Source: Camelus bactrianus (lineage: Eukaryota; Chordata; Mammalia; Artiodactyla; Camelidae). From it: a DNA stretch of 64,000 nt. The notes under the pieces are model-generated. The model had not been told where the DNA came from. It ran no database searches and saw nothing but the letters and a program-made list of their open reading frames with translations. The stretch covers positions 12,664,001-12,728,000 of the forward strand of contig NC_133557.1 of the NCBI RefSeq assembly GCF_048773025.1, in the 5' to 3' direction. Positions 35,481 to 48,900 of the stretch are shown piece after piece. How positions within the stretch are numbered: position 1 is the stretch's first letter; each line of letters opens with the position of its first letter. The translations under genes and the position numbers were made by a program.

Positions 35481-35544
35481 GATGCACAGAACAAAGGGCA
35501 GAAGCACAGGCTGGGACAAGAACTAACACAGAAAATTAGAAATA

Positions 35545-36165
35545 AACCCCAAAGGGAGGTGTGGCTAAGATGGCAAAGTAGGAAGACCCTGTGCTTACCT
35601 CCTCCCATAGGCACACCAAAATTATAACCATTTACAGAGAAATTATCTATGAGAATGACCTGAAGACTAGCAGAAAAGATTTCCCACAACTAAAGACATA
35701 AGAAGGAACCACAATGAGATGGGCAGAGGGTGCAGAGAATCAGTGTAGTCAAGACCTACACCCCCATTAGGTGACCCACAAACAGGATAATCACAATTGC
35801 AAAAGTTCTCCCCAAGGAGCGAGGGGTCTGAGCCCCACATCAGGCTCCCCAGCCCAGGGATCTTTGTACCAAGAAGATGAGCCCCCAGAATGTCTGACTT
35901 TGAAGGCCAGCAGGGCTTTTGTACAAGAAAGCCAGAGGGCTGTCAGGAACAGAAACTCCACTCTTAAAGGACCCACACAAAATCTCACATGAAATATAGT
36001 CAACAATACTGTAACAACTTTGTAGGGTGACAGATGGTAACTAGACTTATCATGGTGATCATTTTGTAATGTATAAAAATATCTAACAACTATGCTGTAC
36101 ACTCAGAACTAATATAATACTATAAGTCAACTATACTTCAATTAAAAAATAAAAAATGAAAAATC
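35545..36165 (+). mobile_element. L1 with 5' UTR joined directly to its 3' end
   Basis: 35555-35990 is the same 5' leader as at 8.8-9.25 kb (CTAAGATGGCAAAGTAGG, TGAGCCCCACATCAGGCTCC, CACACAAAATCTCACA). Immediately after, TGAAATATAGTCAACAATAC begins the L1 3' UTR, ending CTATACTTCAATTAAAAAAT. ORF1 and ORF2 are absent. See findings. Confidence 0.8.
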
Positions 36166-36436
36166 ACCCCTCACCCCCCACAAAAGGAACTAACAAATAC
36201 ATTTAGAACACCCTCCCCAAAGATCCAGAAAATGGGAACCTTGAAAGGAAGGGAGCTTCAAATATCAACCCCTGGGGTCTTTGGAGCCAGCTGACTTTAA
36301 GTTTAGCTGTTTCTCCAACCGTAGGAGAAAAGTAATCAGATTCGCAATTGTTTTTAGCTACGAACCCTCTCTTTGAGTGAAATCTAATGAAACAACCCAA
36401 CATGTAAAATAGAAGACTATGATAGTCAAAAGCAGA
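36166..36436. other. Sequence just beyond the EDEM2 3' end
   Basis: Unassigned intergenic sequence between the L1 chimera and the EDEM2 poly(A) signal. Confidence 0.4.
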
Positions 36437-36442
36437 TTTATT
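36437..36442 (-). terminator. EDEM2: EDEM2 poly(A) signal AATAAA
   Basis: The minus strand reads AATAAA about 50 nt after the EDEM2 stop codon, so the 3' UTR would be only some 65-80 nt with cleavage near 36415-36425. It is the first canonical hexamer after the stop. A longer UTR using later sites remains possible. Confidence 0.65.
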
Positions 36443-36490
36443 CTTATAGTTTAGTTTCAAAAACAAACAAACAAAAAAATCATCCAGTGG

Positions 36491-36988
36491 TTACGAGGAA
36501 TCTAGGAAAACCTGTCCCAGTAATGCCAGCTTCGAGGTGAAGGGTTGACTAGGGCAGCTGAGAAGTGGGATTTTCTGCTTGGCAGACTTCTCCCTTGCCT
36601 GGTCATGGTTTTCAGGTGAGGAGGGTGGTTCTGGCCCTGCTGGGGGTTCCCATGGCCCGGAGCTCATCGTTTTTTTCTGAAATCTCGACCTATTTCGTTT
36701 GAGAGAGTAGAATTCCCTCATCAAATCTTCCACTTCCCACTGTTCTTCCTTCAGCCTCCGGCAACAGTGCAGGGCAGCAGGGTCGATGGGGTGGGCTTCT
36801 GTGTTGAAGATGTAACCCCCAGCCCCCAGGATGCACTCCCCGTAGGGGGTTATCACTGCATCGAAGGTGGAGCCATTGTTGTGGATGAAGTTGGTCGGGT
36901 CAAACAGCAGGTAGAGGTATTTCACAGTCTCGGCCAGGAAGAAGGACTCCATCCGGTTGTCAAGCTTGTGGTCTCGCAGATCTTTGAT
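36491..36988 (-). CDS. EDEM2: EDEM2 coding exon 11 and stop (residues 413-577)
   Basis: The exon encodes [31 protein letters not shown], sequon NGS at 450, and the terminal GH47 strand [10 protein letters not shown] Ser/Pro/Lys-rich tail follows, containing Cys557 in [11 protein letters not shown], and it ends GQVFLDSS then TAA at 36493-36491. Confidence 0.98.
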   Translation of the reverse strand: MKDLRDHKLDNRMESFFLAETVKYLYLLFDPTNFIHNNGSTFDAVITPYGECILGAGGYIFNTEAHPIDPAALHCCRRLKEEQWEVEDLMREFYSLKRNRSRFQKKTMSSGPWEPPAGPEPPSSPENHDQAREKSAKQKIPLLSCPSQPFTSKLALLGQVFLDSS

Positions 36989-39900
36989 CTTCCACGTAGG
37001 AGAGGGAAGCAAGTCAGAACAGCCTCAGAGTGCAGCAGAGAGGGTCAGGGGAGGTCCATTAGGAATTCCCGCTCTGCCATTAAGTGGCCTAGAGGCTTTG
37101 GGAAGATCACTTAACTTTTCAGAGCTTTTCCCTTTTCCCAGCCGTCATCATCTCTCACCTGGGTTATCACAACTTTCAACTGGGCTTCCTGCTTCCATCC
37201 TTACTCTAATGTATATTTATGTTGTAAGTCTTACCTGTCACTTCTCCACTGAAAACCCTCTGTTGATACCCCATTTCCCAAAGACTAAAATTCAACCCCT
37301 TATCACGGCCTACCATGTCCTTCGTGATGTGGCTCTGCTCCCTCCCTGACCTCATCTCTTCCCACTCTCTCCACCCGGCCTTTCTGTTCTGTGGACAAAC
37401 ACGCTGCCACCCTGGTTCTGTGCATTGGTGTTCTTTCAGCCCGGAGCGCTCTCCTTCAGACATCCTCCCAGCAAGCTCCTCTGCTTCCTTCAAGTCTTTG
37501 CTCAAATGCTGCCTCATCAGAACGGTCTTCCCTGGCTTCCCTATGTGACAATCTCCCATCCCATTTATCCCATCCTTTTGTGATTATAAACATTGATCTA
37601 ATCATCCCCTTTCATGCCGTAAAAATGTAGCATCATTTACTTAGCTATTCCTCCCTTCATGGACATTAAGGTGGTTACCAAGTTTTTGCTCATATAAGCA
37701 ACCAATTAGGAATCTTTATGAAGAAAAATTCATACTGAGCTTACAGTCAGGGATGAGTAAGTATACTTGCTGCAAACATTTATTTCAGATTCTCAGAATT
37801 AGTGATACATTTTGTTAAACAAAACTAAGTCTCAGTAGACATCTATTTTACACAAAAAAAGTAACTCAAGTATGAACTTGATGTACCGAGAATTATGATT
37901 CTCTTGCCCTGTTTGCCAAAGGCCAAGGACTCAGATGCCTGTTCCCATGATCCACTTTGGAAGGGCTCCAAAGAGCTTCATTTTCATGGAAATAAGTCAA
38001 GAGTTCCTAAGGCCCCAGTGGGCTCATCCACTTTGGCTCTTCACAAAATACAACATATTAGAAACTAAAACATATCATTGTTTCACTTTTCCCCTACACA
38101 TATAAGTCTTTTGTTTAAAAATATGTATCTGTTTTACTTAAAGGATATAATCACGTTATAACTTTTTGACAAAGAAAGGCTTTTTGTTTGTTTTTGATTC
38201 CATACCCTAAAAAAGCCACTGAAGGTGAATTTTCTTCCAGACTATTCTCTTACACATCTGGTTTTTACATGTCCACAACCACTGTTTAATATTTATATCT
38301 TGCCTGCTTGGGTCCTCCAAGGATGTGACATGGCTCTCACCCTTGACCCTTTCAATCCATTCTCCACAGAGCAGCAAGAGTGATCTTTCCAAAATACAAA
38401 TCAGAGTATGCTACTACTCTGCTGTAAATCCTAACAATGTTTCTCATTCCAGGCAGAACAAAATCCAAGCTCTTCCCCACAGCTCATACAACGTGATCTA
38501 GCCCCTGCCTACCTCTGGGACTCTATTTTCTCCACTTTCCTCCTTGCTCACGCCCTTCCAGCCACACTGGCCTTCTTTCTGTCTCCCAGATACACATTCA
38601 TTGTTTTTCCTACTAAAATGTCAGCTCAGGGGCTTGGTCTTTCTTCATTGCTATAACCCTCAGCATCTGGCCCGTGAAAGACACTCAATAGATATCCATG
38701 AGACCAGGAGGGCTGTTTCGTTAAGGATCCCCTGGTTTGCATTTAAGGCTGTGGGACTCCGTACTTCCCTTCTAGAATCCATTTTATAGACCTTTTCACA
38801 GAACGTTTCACAAAGTAGCCTATCCAGACAGCTAAAGGATCTCTGAAGCAGGGAGAATGCCAAGGGCATGGAGTCAAGTCCCCGGGAACTAATCCTAGCT
38901 CCACCTCTACTAGTGATGTGACCTTCAACAAGGCTCCGACCTTCTGTTCTTCAGCCTCCCCATCTACAAAATGAAGGCACTGCTGACCTCTCTAAGGTCT
39001 CTTCTGGTGCTAATATACCAGAGGCTCTTCAGCAGCAGGGGGAGACATTTCCCAACTTTGGGGCCCATGGAAATACTTACTGTAGCAAATCCACACTCCA
39101 CCTTGCTGATTTTTTCAATGGATTCCACAGCATCTCTTCCGAGTTCTAAGAGGGTGGGATCCCCCGTGGCACGGTAGAGGTACATTGCACTCTCAATAAG
39201 TTCTGCAAAGTTCAAAGCAGACCTTCCTTACTAGTGGCTGAGCAAGAAAGTCTTGGGGCCCAAATGGAGCAGTAAGAAACTCTTCCCCCCATACCTTGCC
39301 CACAGGGCCCCAACTAGGAGGAACACAGGACAACTCACTCAGTGCTGAGTTTTCAGAGCCACTATACCCGAAGTCTGAAGCTTAGTGGAGACCAGCATTA
39401 AAATGGACCACGGATTCCCATCCCAAGGGAGATACAGACATCCAGGCTCTGGGATAGGGGAGATGGCAGAGGCTGCTGCCTATCTCCTAATATCTGTTCC
39501 CTCCTTCTTCCTTAGTAATAGAGTATCTAATTTTATCCAAGCACATGGCTGCCTAGATTAACAACTATTCCCAGCAAGTAGGTGTGGGATTGAGGTCCCT
39601 GACACCAAACAGAACCATATAAAACCTGAAAATCAGAGAGAAGTAAATTTCTGTTTTTAATTAAGCCACTACTTTTTCTCTGTCACTTACAGTCTAACTT
39701 AATCCTAAAACTTGAAAGAGTATGAGCCTGTCATTATAAGGCCCTTCCCAAGATGGGATAGACAACAAGATGAAGGTTAAGACATTCAAAGGTCAACCTT
39801 CAGGTCGGGGGTTATAGCTCAGTGGTAGAGCGTGTACTTGGCATGCATGAGGTCCTGAGTTCAATCCTCAGTGCCTCTGTTAAGGGAAAATAAAATAAAA

Positions 39901-42900
39901 TAATTTTTTAAAAAGAGTCAACTTTCAATCCAGCAAAGATGCAGCCATCAGTTCATTGTGCCCAGAACAACCGGAATGTGACCTTCAGACCTGGGCCCCA
40001 CCGTAAGAATATTGGTCAACAGGAGTTGGTCCAGATGAGAATATTTATTCCAGAGAAAAGAAAACCCAGCAAAATGTGTTTGCTGCTTTCAGATACCTAG
40101 AGGGCTGTTATGGAAAAGAAAGATTTGACTTCTAGAGTGGGCCTCATGGGCAGAAGCTGTAACTCCATAGACTTTTCTCCTTCATCTGTCTTTTCTCAGG
40201 GAGGAAAGATCTACTTTCCTCTGCCTATACCAACCTCTCCTCCTCATGTTCTACTTCCTATTTCCTCTTGGGTCTTGATCAGCACTCTTCTCCGATTTCG
40301 ATTTCTTATTTTTGGAGAAAAAAAAATCTCTGCCTATGTCCCCAGTTTTCTCCTACTTCTCCCCTACTTTACCCCACAGGCCTCTAGACACTAGCTAATC
40401 TAACTGCTCATATTCAAAGACACGGATTTGGGGCACATTTACGAGATGAACACACTGTGCATGTCCAAAGACAGAAAAGGTGGAGCCCTCGTGGGAAGTC
40501 TCTCCTTATGCTTCTCACAGCTGGCAAGCTCAGTGCACCCAGGGCCAAGCATCTTGTTTCTTGTTTTCTCTTCCTCACACTTGGGCCTACATGTGCTAGG
40601 AATTGCTTTAATTTCCTGTATATCTGGCCAACTCTCTTGAAGAGAGAGACAACCCAAGGTTTAGATTTGGACTTAGGGGGAAGTAAAGGCCCTCAGAGGC
40701 TTTTAGGCTAGGTTCTGTATTCCAATACTGCTGATCAGATGCAGGTACCAGAGCATTAGGCACTGGCCGGTCTAACTATAGAACAGGACCGTTATCTCCC
40801 AGTCACTATTATTTTGGGGTAGGAAGGGTGACTGGCCTAAGGCATTACTGGATTCCTGGCTGTGGTGCTTACTTTCCACTGATGCCTTCCTGCCAGCCTA
40901 TCCTGCAAACGGAACAGGTTGCCTCTGTAAGCAGCGAGCCTCCATCACTGGCAGTAACTGAACAAAGATTAGATAACCAGTTGGCAGGGCTATTACAGGG
41001 GGACTTCGATTAGAGGACCTCTCAGGTTCCCTCTACCCCTGAGAATGCACAAGCCTAAGTCTTTCTTACATTTAGTCCCAAACCTTGTCTTCATTTCATC
41101 TATTTGTAACACAGGATACAGTACCTTCTGAGCATTTTCTCTTTTTCAAAAAAAAGAAAAAAAGCCCTGAGAAATAACAAAAACAGCAGGGGAGGGTATA
41201 GCTCAAGTGGTAGAGCACATGCTTAGCATACACAAGGTCGTGGGTTCAATTCCCAGTACCTCCGTTAAAAAATAAATAAATAAAAACTTAATTAACTACC
41301 CACCTCAAAAAAAAAAAAAAAAAGGAAATACCAAAAATGGCAGCCTCTAAGGAGTCAAAAGTGACTTGCTCTTTCCAGTTGTTACTTCCTCTTCTGTTCC
41401 TCCTCTAAGACTCCCACAACAATTACTTAGAGAAGGAAGGAAGTTGGGTAGAGGAGGGCAGAATGTGCAGAAGCCACTAGAAGGCCCATCCCACAGCTAA
41501 AAGGCATTCAGGTGGGAAGAGTCTAAGACAATAATAACCTAACCTATTTAGGGGTAGGGGTGACCATGTGCTGAATAAGCTTCCTTCCTCCATCCCCCTT
41601 TCCCTTCCCCTCCTCACAGTGTTTAACTTTCCTTCAGTGAATCAGAAAATCAGAGCTGGAAAGGAACTTGGGAGATTTATCTAGTGTGTAGTCCCTTCCT
41701 TCTTGACATCTTGACTTCTGACCTGCAAATGGGGAGGTGGACAAGAATGGATGATTCATTCCTGAATTCCACTCCAAAGTTCCAACATTCATTCCACAGA
41801 TGCATAATTTATCTGACCTGACCCAGTGATTTACGAAGTTTGCCTGCACGTCTGAAATCCTGATGGCAGGAACTCAAAAGGAGTCAACTTGGCTTTTTCC
41901 AGCTCACTCATTCATTCAAGTGTGAAAGAGCATATGATGTACTGGGTTCCAGTCCCAGCTCCTACACTTAACAGCTGGCATTTCAACCTACTATGCTTCA
42001 GTTTGCTTCTCTGAAAATATAGGGATAAATAATTCCCAGCAGGAAAACCACCCAGAGCCACTGGAAGAAGGAGATGGGAAAAAAAGGATGTGTGGGCACC
42101 TGATAGACAAAGAGCCTCATAGAAACATGAGGATTTGGGGTTTGGAGAATCAGAGTCTGTGGGCTGGTGTTGGGTCAGAGATGCTGCTTACCTGGCCGAA
42201 GTGGGTAGCCCTCCCGCTTCTCCACTGTATATCCCTGAGGAATGTTGTAGAATTCTGGGAGCCCCCCAAACTGCTTCCATACGGTGTAGTAGTTGAGGAA
42301 GGTCCTCATGGCATTGTCAATGTCCCCAATGAGGCTCTGGAAAAGAGAAGTGGCTGTCAGGCAAGCAGCCACCAGGCAGAAAACCCACATACAAAACCCC
42401 ACATACACCCTCAGCGAAAAGAGAAAGCAAGGGCTTTGGAGCCAAAAAGACCTACGATCAATCCCTGAGTTGGCCGTTTACTCACTGTGCAGCCTCAGAC
42501 CAGATACTTAACTTCTTTGAGCTTCATCTATAACATGCAAAATACAACGTATATTTTACATTGTTTTGAGGGACAGAGGTTGTATACATAGTCCCTGCCC
42601 ACCAGCACGTGCTTGGTCAATGCTGGCTACTAAAGTTTTTAAATAGGTAAGTTAGCCATCTGATTCAAAATTCTAAGAAAGGAAAAAGGTTGACTGTATA
42701 AGTCTCACTCCCATCCTAACCCCAGTGGATAACCATTTTGTATTAGTTTGTAAACATAAGCAAAGATGTATGAGTATATGTTATTTCTCTCACATTAAAT
42801 ATAGCTTATCAAATACACTGTTCTGTAGTTTCCTTTACTCATTTAACAATATATCTTGATTTTTTTCCATGTAAGTACATAAAGTACTCCCTCCTCCTAT

Positions 42901-45900
42901 TCATATAGTTGCATAGTATTCTATTGCTTGGACCATAATTTAATTAGTTCCCTATTGATAGCTAGTTGGCTTGTTTCCAATCTTTTGCTATTTGCTATAA
43001 CAATCAATGCTGCAATAAATAACCCTGCACATACGTCACCTCAAACATATGTCAGGCATATCTGTAAGATGAACTTCCAGAATTAGGATTGCTGAGTCAG
43101 AGGATATATGCATTCGTAATTTTACTAGTTGTTCCTAAGTAACTATTAATATAAACTCACAGGGAAACAGCTGACTTCCTTGACATCTCCACTGGATGTC
43201 TCAGGGACAGAACAAACTTAACATTTCCCAAACAAAATTCTTAGTTCCCTGATTCTCCCACAAAGTTGCCTCCCTACTCTCATCTCTTTCCCTTCGCGGG
43301 AAATGGCACCATCTTCCAATGATTTACTCCGACCAGATACCTGGTGGCCATCCTTGACTCCTCCCTCCTCCCTCTTCCCCCATCCCTACGTCCATTCCAT
43401 CAGAAACTCCTATCAATTCCCTCTGTGCAGCCTCAGGACTCTTCTCTCTTTATCTCCAGAGCCACCACTTGTACACTAACATCTTGCACTGGGATGACCT
43501 CAAAGGCCCCCTCACTGGTCCCACCATGTCTTCTCTAGCCCACTCTTCCCAAGATGGCCAGAGTAACTGCCTTCCTACATACTACAGACCTCAGTGGCTT
43601 TCCATGGGCTCAGAGTAAACTCAAGACACCTCACCACGGCCCTCAAGGCCCTGTGCAATCTGATCACTGCAGACCTTCCAGTGACCAATCTTTCCCTTCC
43701 CCAGACTGTGGCCATTCTGTTTTTCTGTCTGATAAACACCCTACTCTTTCCTGTTGCAGGACCTTCACACATCATGTTTCCTTTGCCTGGAACATCATCC
43801 CCACCCCATTCTTCACATTTCAGCTTGAGCATCACCACCTGAGAGGTCTTCTTGTCTAAAGCAGGTCCCCATCCAATAGTCTCTCTTTTAGCCTCTCATT
43901 TGTTTCCTTCATTGCAACTTATTATTTTACGAATTTGTCTAAGTTTTTCTTTGTGTCTCACTCTCTATAAACTTCATGAGGGCAGGGCCTGGAATACGGC
44001 AGGCACTCAAATGTTTCTTGAGTAAATGAACAAATTTAACATCTATAAGCCTCCTTTCTTCGTCTATGAAACAACGCTTACCTTGGTGTGTTGTGATGAT
44101 TCTGTGTAAAATGCCTGGCACAGAAATCACTCTTCCATAAATATTTAATTTATCACCTTTATGTGCCAGACAGCCTGCTAGGCACTGAAGAGATTAGCAT
44201 TATTATAACCTTACAGAGAAATACCCCAGGACCCCTTCCCAAGCCAGGAAAAGTCCCACACACAGCACACAAATCCTGTGCAAATTGAGATGGCACAGGG
44301 TGATACATACATACAAGGAATATTATTCAGCCTTAAAAAGAAGGAAATTCTGATACATGCTATAAGCATGAAACTTGAGGACATTACGCTAAATAAAATA
44401 AGCCAGTCATCAGAAGACAGAAGCTGTATGATTCCACTTATATGAACTACCTAGAGTAATCAAAATCATAAAGATAGAAAATATAATCGTGGTTGTCAGG
44501 GACTGGGGAGAGAGAATGGGGAGTTAGTGTTTAGAAAGTACAGAATTTCAGTTTTACAAGATGAAAAGAGTTATAGGGATGGACGGTGGTGCTGGTTACA
44601 CGACAATCTGAACATACTAAATGCCGTTGAACTGTACACTTAAAATGGCTAAGATGGTAAATTGTATATTATGTGTATTTTACCACCATAAATAAAAAGA
44701 GGAAAAAAATAAAATCATTTATTTTTTCTTCCATTATTGGGTATTTAGACCATTTCTAGTTTTTCTTTGTCATGAACTTTGTTGCTAGGAATATCTGTAC
44801 ACAGGCTATATCTTTCCTTCTTGAATCATTTCCCTGGGAACACTCACAGAAATGAAATTATGTAAAGTCACAGGGTGTGAGGGTGTGATCAGTTCTATGG
44901 CTGGGTTGTACAATCAGGTTTTCCAAAAGGGATTTAGTCACAAATAGTTTTAAGGAGATAGATTTCCAGATCCTCAACTTTCCTAAAATGGATCTGCCTG
45001 AAAAGATGCTTGTAACACAAAGGCAGGCTATCCATTCTCACTGTCCCTTCCACAAGTGTCCTTCTACTGTTTTTACAAAAGCAAGGTGTACCCATTAACA
45101 ACTTCCAACCTTACTGTGGAACATAATCCTGGGATATAAAAACTTCCTTGACCACTAATCTAGGTTAAATTTAAAGTATTAGTTTGGGTGTTGAGAAAAA
45201 TGAATGGCTCTAACCACTGGGTAACAAATCCTTCTACAAATCAGATGGCTTTCAAGTCTTTGCTTTCAAGAAATTGAAAGAGGAACTGGTCAAGTTGTCA
45301 GCAGAGAGATCATTAAAAATAATTTTTGGTGACAGGTCATTGTGATTTTTTTAATCATATAAAGACTGATCATATAATATTGCCACCTTTGCAGGTCAAA
45401 AATGGTTGGGTGCTGGCAATTTTATATGATTCAATCTGTTAACTCAATGATTTCAAAGAACTAAATGATACTGCAATAATCAAATTCCTGCCATCTCCAT
45501 CTACTTATTTCTGTGCATAGATTCCTCAGCACTTACAACTAAAGAAATTAAAAGCAGGAATAAAATTGATGCTTAACTGTGCCCCGTTTTAGCAATATGC
45601 ATTTATTCATGCACAAATACATGAGCTACTTAAAAATAAAAAAAGCCCCCAAAATCTCATTAAGGAATGCACTTCCAATAAAATTGCTTTCAGGTTTATA
45701 ATTATCAAAAATTATAAGCTGTAAATGTTGGTTTAATCTTTACATACTAACTAATGATAAATAAATCCAGAAGAAAATAAATTTAATACTCATAGCCTAT
45801 GATCACAGGAAACTTCAAAATATTTTAAATTTCTATGTATGGACAAATTTTGTCACAGAAGCATATGATAGAGTGGTCAATAAAATGCTTTCAGCATAAA

Positions 45901-48900
45901 ATATAATAATTAGGATAAAATCTCGTTGGGGTAGTAGAATAGAAATATGAGTTGGAGGAGAAAAAGGAATGGTATGCAACTATTAAAACTCATAAGATTA
46001 AAAACCTGCAAGGGACTCTATAATTTTTCAAAATTGTTTTAGGGGACACTGAAGCAATAAAATTTGAAGATCTTGGAAGGGTTGGACCAATATTTAATAT
46101 TATCAACAACTTCCCTCTGAGCCTGTTTCCCCATCTGTAAAATGAGAGGGTTGGCTAAAAGTATACAATGGGGAACTAGTTAAATAAATGGCAGTATGTC
46201 TGTTCCCTGGAATAAATGCAACTCTTTAAAAAAGTAAAATTGATCTATGTGTATCAATAAAGAATGAGCTCCAAGATATAATCAGTAAAAAAGAGCATAA
46301 CTGGGACATTGTGCTGTACACCAGAAATTGACACGTTGTAATTGACTGTGCTTCAATTTAAAAAAAGAACAAAAATGCTCCTATTTATGTAAAGAAAAAA
46401 AGGGAGATAGGAATATGTATATATATATATTTTTATGTATATGGATTTCTGGAAAGATACACAAAAAACTGGTACTAAGGGCTGGATCGGGGAGAGTATC
46501 TCAGGGTGGGGACTTGAGACTTATTTACCACTATATTCCTTTGTGTGCTTTAAATATTTACCACCATCTACATGTTAGTACTGTCTCTTAAGATGAAAAA
46601 AAAAACTATTTTATAAAAATATTTTGCTACACCTAGGGGGCAGATGAGATGGGCTCCAAGATCCCTTCCAGCTGCAACTCTCTCAGACTGTGTAATAGAA
46701 AAACATAACGATTGGCAGGCAGGCGGCCCCAGCTGCTTTCACGCCATTTCTCAAGAATGAGGATGTGTGACAGAGATGTCCAGCGGAGAAATGGGTGTTG
46801 CCAATGGCTATTACTGCCCAGCCTGGAAAGACACTGTCTGCTTTATTTTAAGCAGTACAACATTTCATAGCAAACTGGAAGCTCAGTTTCTGACACCTTA
46901 AAGCTCCCCTTGGAAAATTCTGTTTGGCAGAAACTTAAATCTGCCTAATTCACTCTAAGCCTCTCTTCCATCCCCAAATCACCCCTCCAATAAAAGTACT
47001 CAAACAACCACAGTATCTTATTTGACTTACACATCAGAATGAGCTTGCTTTGCCAGCCACCCTCTCTGACCACTCCTACCTGAAGACCAGGCCAGTAGGC
47101 CTCCAGAGACTGGAAGACCGGCATGGACACAGTCCCCTTGTACATCTGCACCCACAGGTACCAGTCATCAAAGTGGGTATAATTCCGAATGGCTTTGTTA
47201 TACTCTGCAGTGGAGATAAGATAATGGACACATCAGTGATTAGGGAGATGAAAGGTAAGCTTTGACAACAGCAGCATAGACTTAAACTTTTGATGACCTA
47301 GCCTCGAGGTAGACTAGGATGCAAGGAGGCACAGAGGAAGGAGCACAGGTTCTGGTGTCAGACTTCCAGGCTCAAATTCCAGCTCCAGCTTTTACCACTT
47401 GCTAGCTGTGACTTTGGACAAGTTTTTCCCTCTTAAGCCTATCTTATTAACTATAAAGTGGGGAGAGTAATGTTATATACCTCATGGGATTGTTCAGTCA
47501 TTTATTCACTCAACAATATTCACCAAGCACCTATTAGGTGCCAGGCATCTAAGGGGTGGCAAACAAGACAAAGTCTGGCCCTCAGGGAGTTGCCACTCTA
47601 GTGGGAACTTGAATTTAAAACTCCCCCTCGACTGTAAATCCATGAGAGCTAGGACTTTATTTTGTTCACTGCAGAATCCCTAACATGAAGATCGTATGTA
47701 ATAAACATGCACAATAAATATCTGAATGAAAGAAGTACCAAATACACATGCAAATAAATAAGACAATCTCAAATAGTGTTGTAGGAATTAATGAAACAGT
47801 CCATGTTCAGTGCTTGGCACAGCCCTTGACACCTCAGTGGTATTCAATACATATTTGCTGAATAAATGAATGGTAGCTATAACTACTAGGTGCCCAACAA
47901 CTTCTTAATATCATTATCACTAGTGTCTAAGGGCCTGGAGGGTAACATGTTTTTATTCAATAGGCATGAATCTACTAGCTACCTCGTGCAAAGCACTGTG
48001 GGAAACGCAAAGATTAATAAGGCCGGATGCAGCAGTCAGCTGGTAGAACTGTCACTGTGACGACAGCTGACCGCAAGAAAGATGTTGATGGCCCTCAATT
48101 CTGAGGAAGGATCAAGCTATTTCTTGAGCAAAGTGATATTTAAGCTGAACCTTGAAGGGTGAACAGAATTTGGACACAGAAAATTAGGAGCAAAGGTGTT
48201 CTAGACAAAGGAAACACCACATGCAATGGCCAGGAAATAAAAAATCCAAGGCTGTGCACTGAGAAGGCAGCACAGTTCCGTTGGCTCTTGCACAAAAGCA
48301 TGAGGAGGTGCCGTGACATCACGTGGGCAGTATAAGTCCATGGAGGCTCTGAATGCAGACTCAGGTATTCAGAACTGATTCTGTAGGTGCTTGGGAGCCA
48401 CTGACAGTTTAGAAATAAACTACATGTTAACAGGAAAAACCATGGGGAGAGCCCCCTTGCCCTGCCCTTTTTACCTAGGAACATGGCCATGAGCTTCTTA
48501 TCCTGAAGCAGGATCGCTCCTTTCACCAGATACTCAAAGTAGGAGTCCACGCCAGCCCCGATGCCCGCGTCCTGGGCCACCCACTTGCCAGTGAGCACAT
48601 CGATGTGGTTGCCAACCTGGGAGAGAGACATGTGGTCCCAAAGGAGAGCCCAAGACCAAACAACGCTGACTGCCCTGATCTCCCCACACCCCTGACTGCC
48701 TCGTGAGATGCAAGGCAGGAATCCCAGTGCTTCTTGGGAGACATGCAGGCTATAAGCGTACAGGGCTGGGGGGCAAGCCTGGATATTGGCCAGCTCTCCT
48801 ACATATCTGTACAGCGGAGAGGCACCTCCTGCACATTTAAGAGGACTTAATTATACACACTGGTCAGAAAATGGAAAAAGAGCAATGACTTGGAGTGTTT

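Noticed and set aside
41190-41270. A tRNA-Ala(AGC)-like sequence with A and B boxes
   Set aside because: It is the head of a SINE: it carries an A-rich tail and target duplications, and its stems have mismatches. The same applies to the copies at 1184, 39803, 31619 (reverse), 51570 (reverse) and 63396 (reverse).
43554-43859. A 101-codon frame with [11 protein letters not shown]-like text
   Set aside because: Derived from an L2 LINE, whose 3' region regularly gives such frames.
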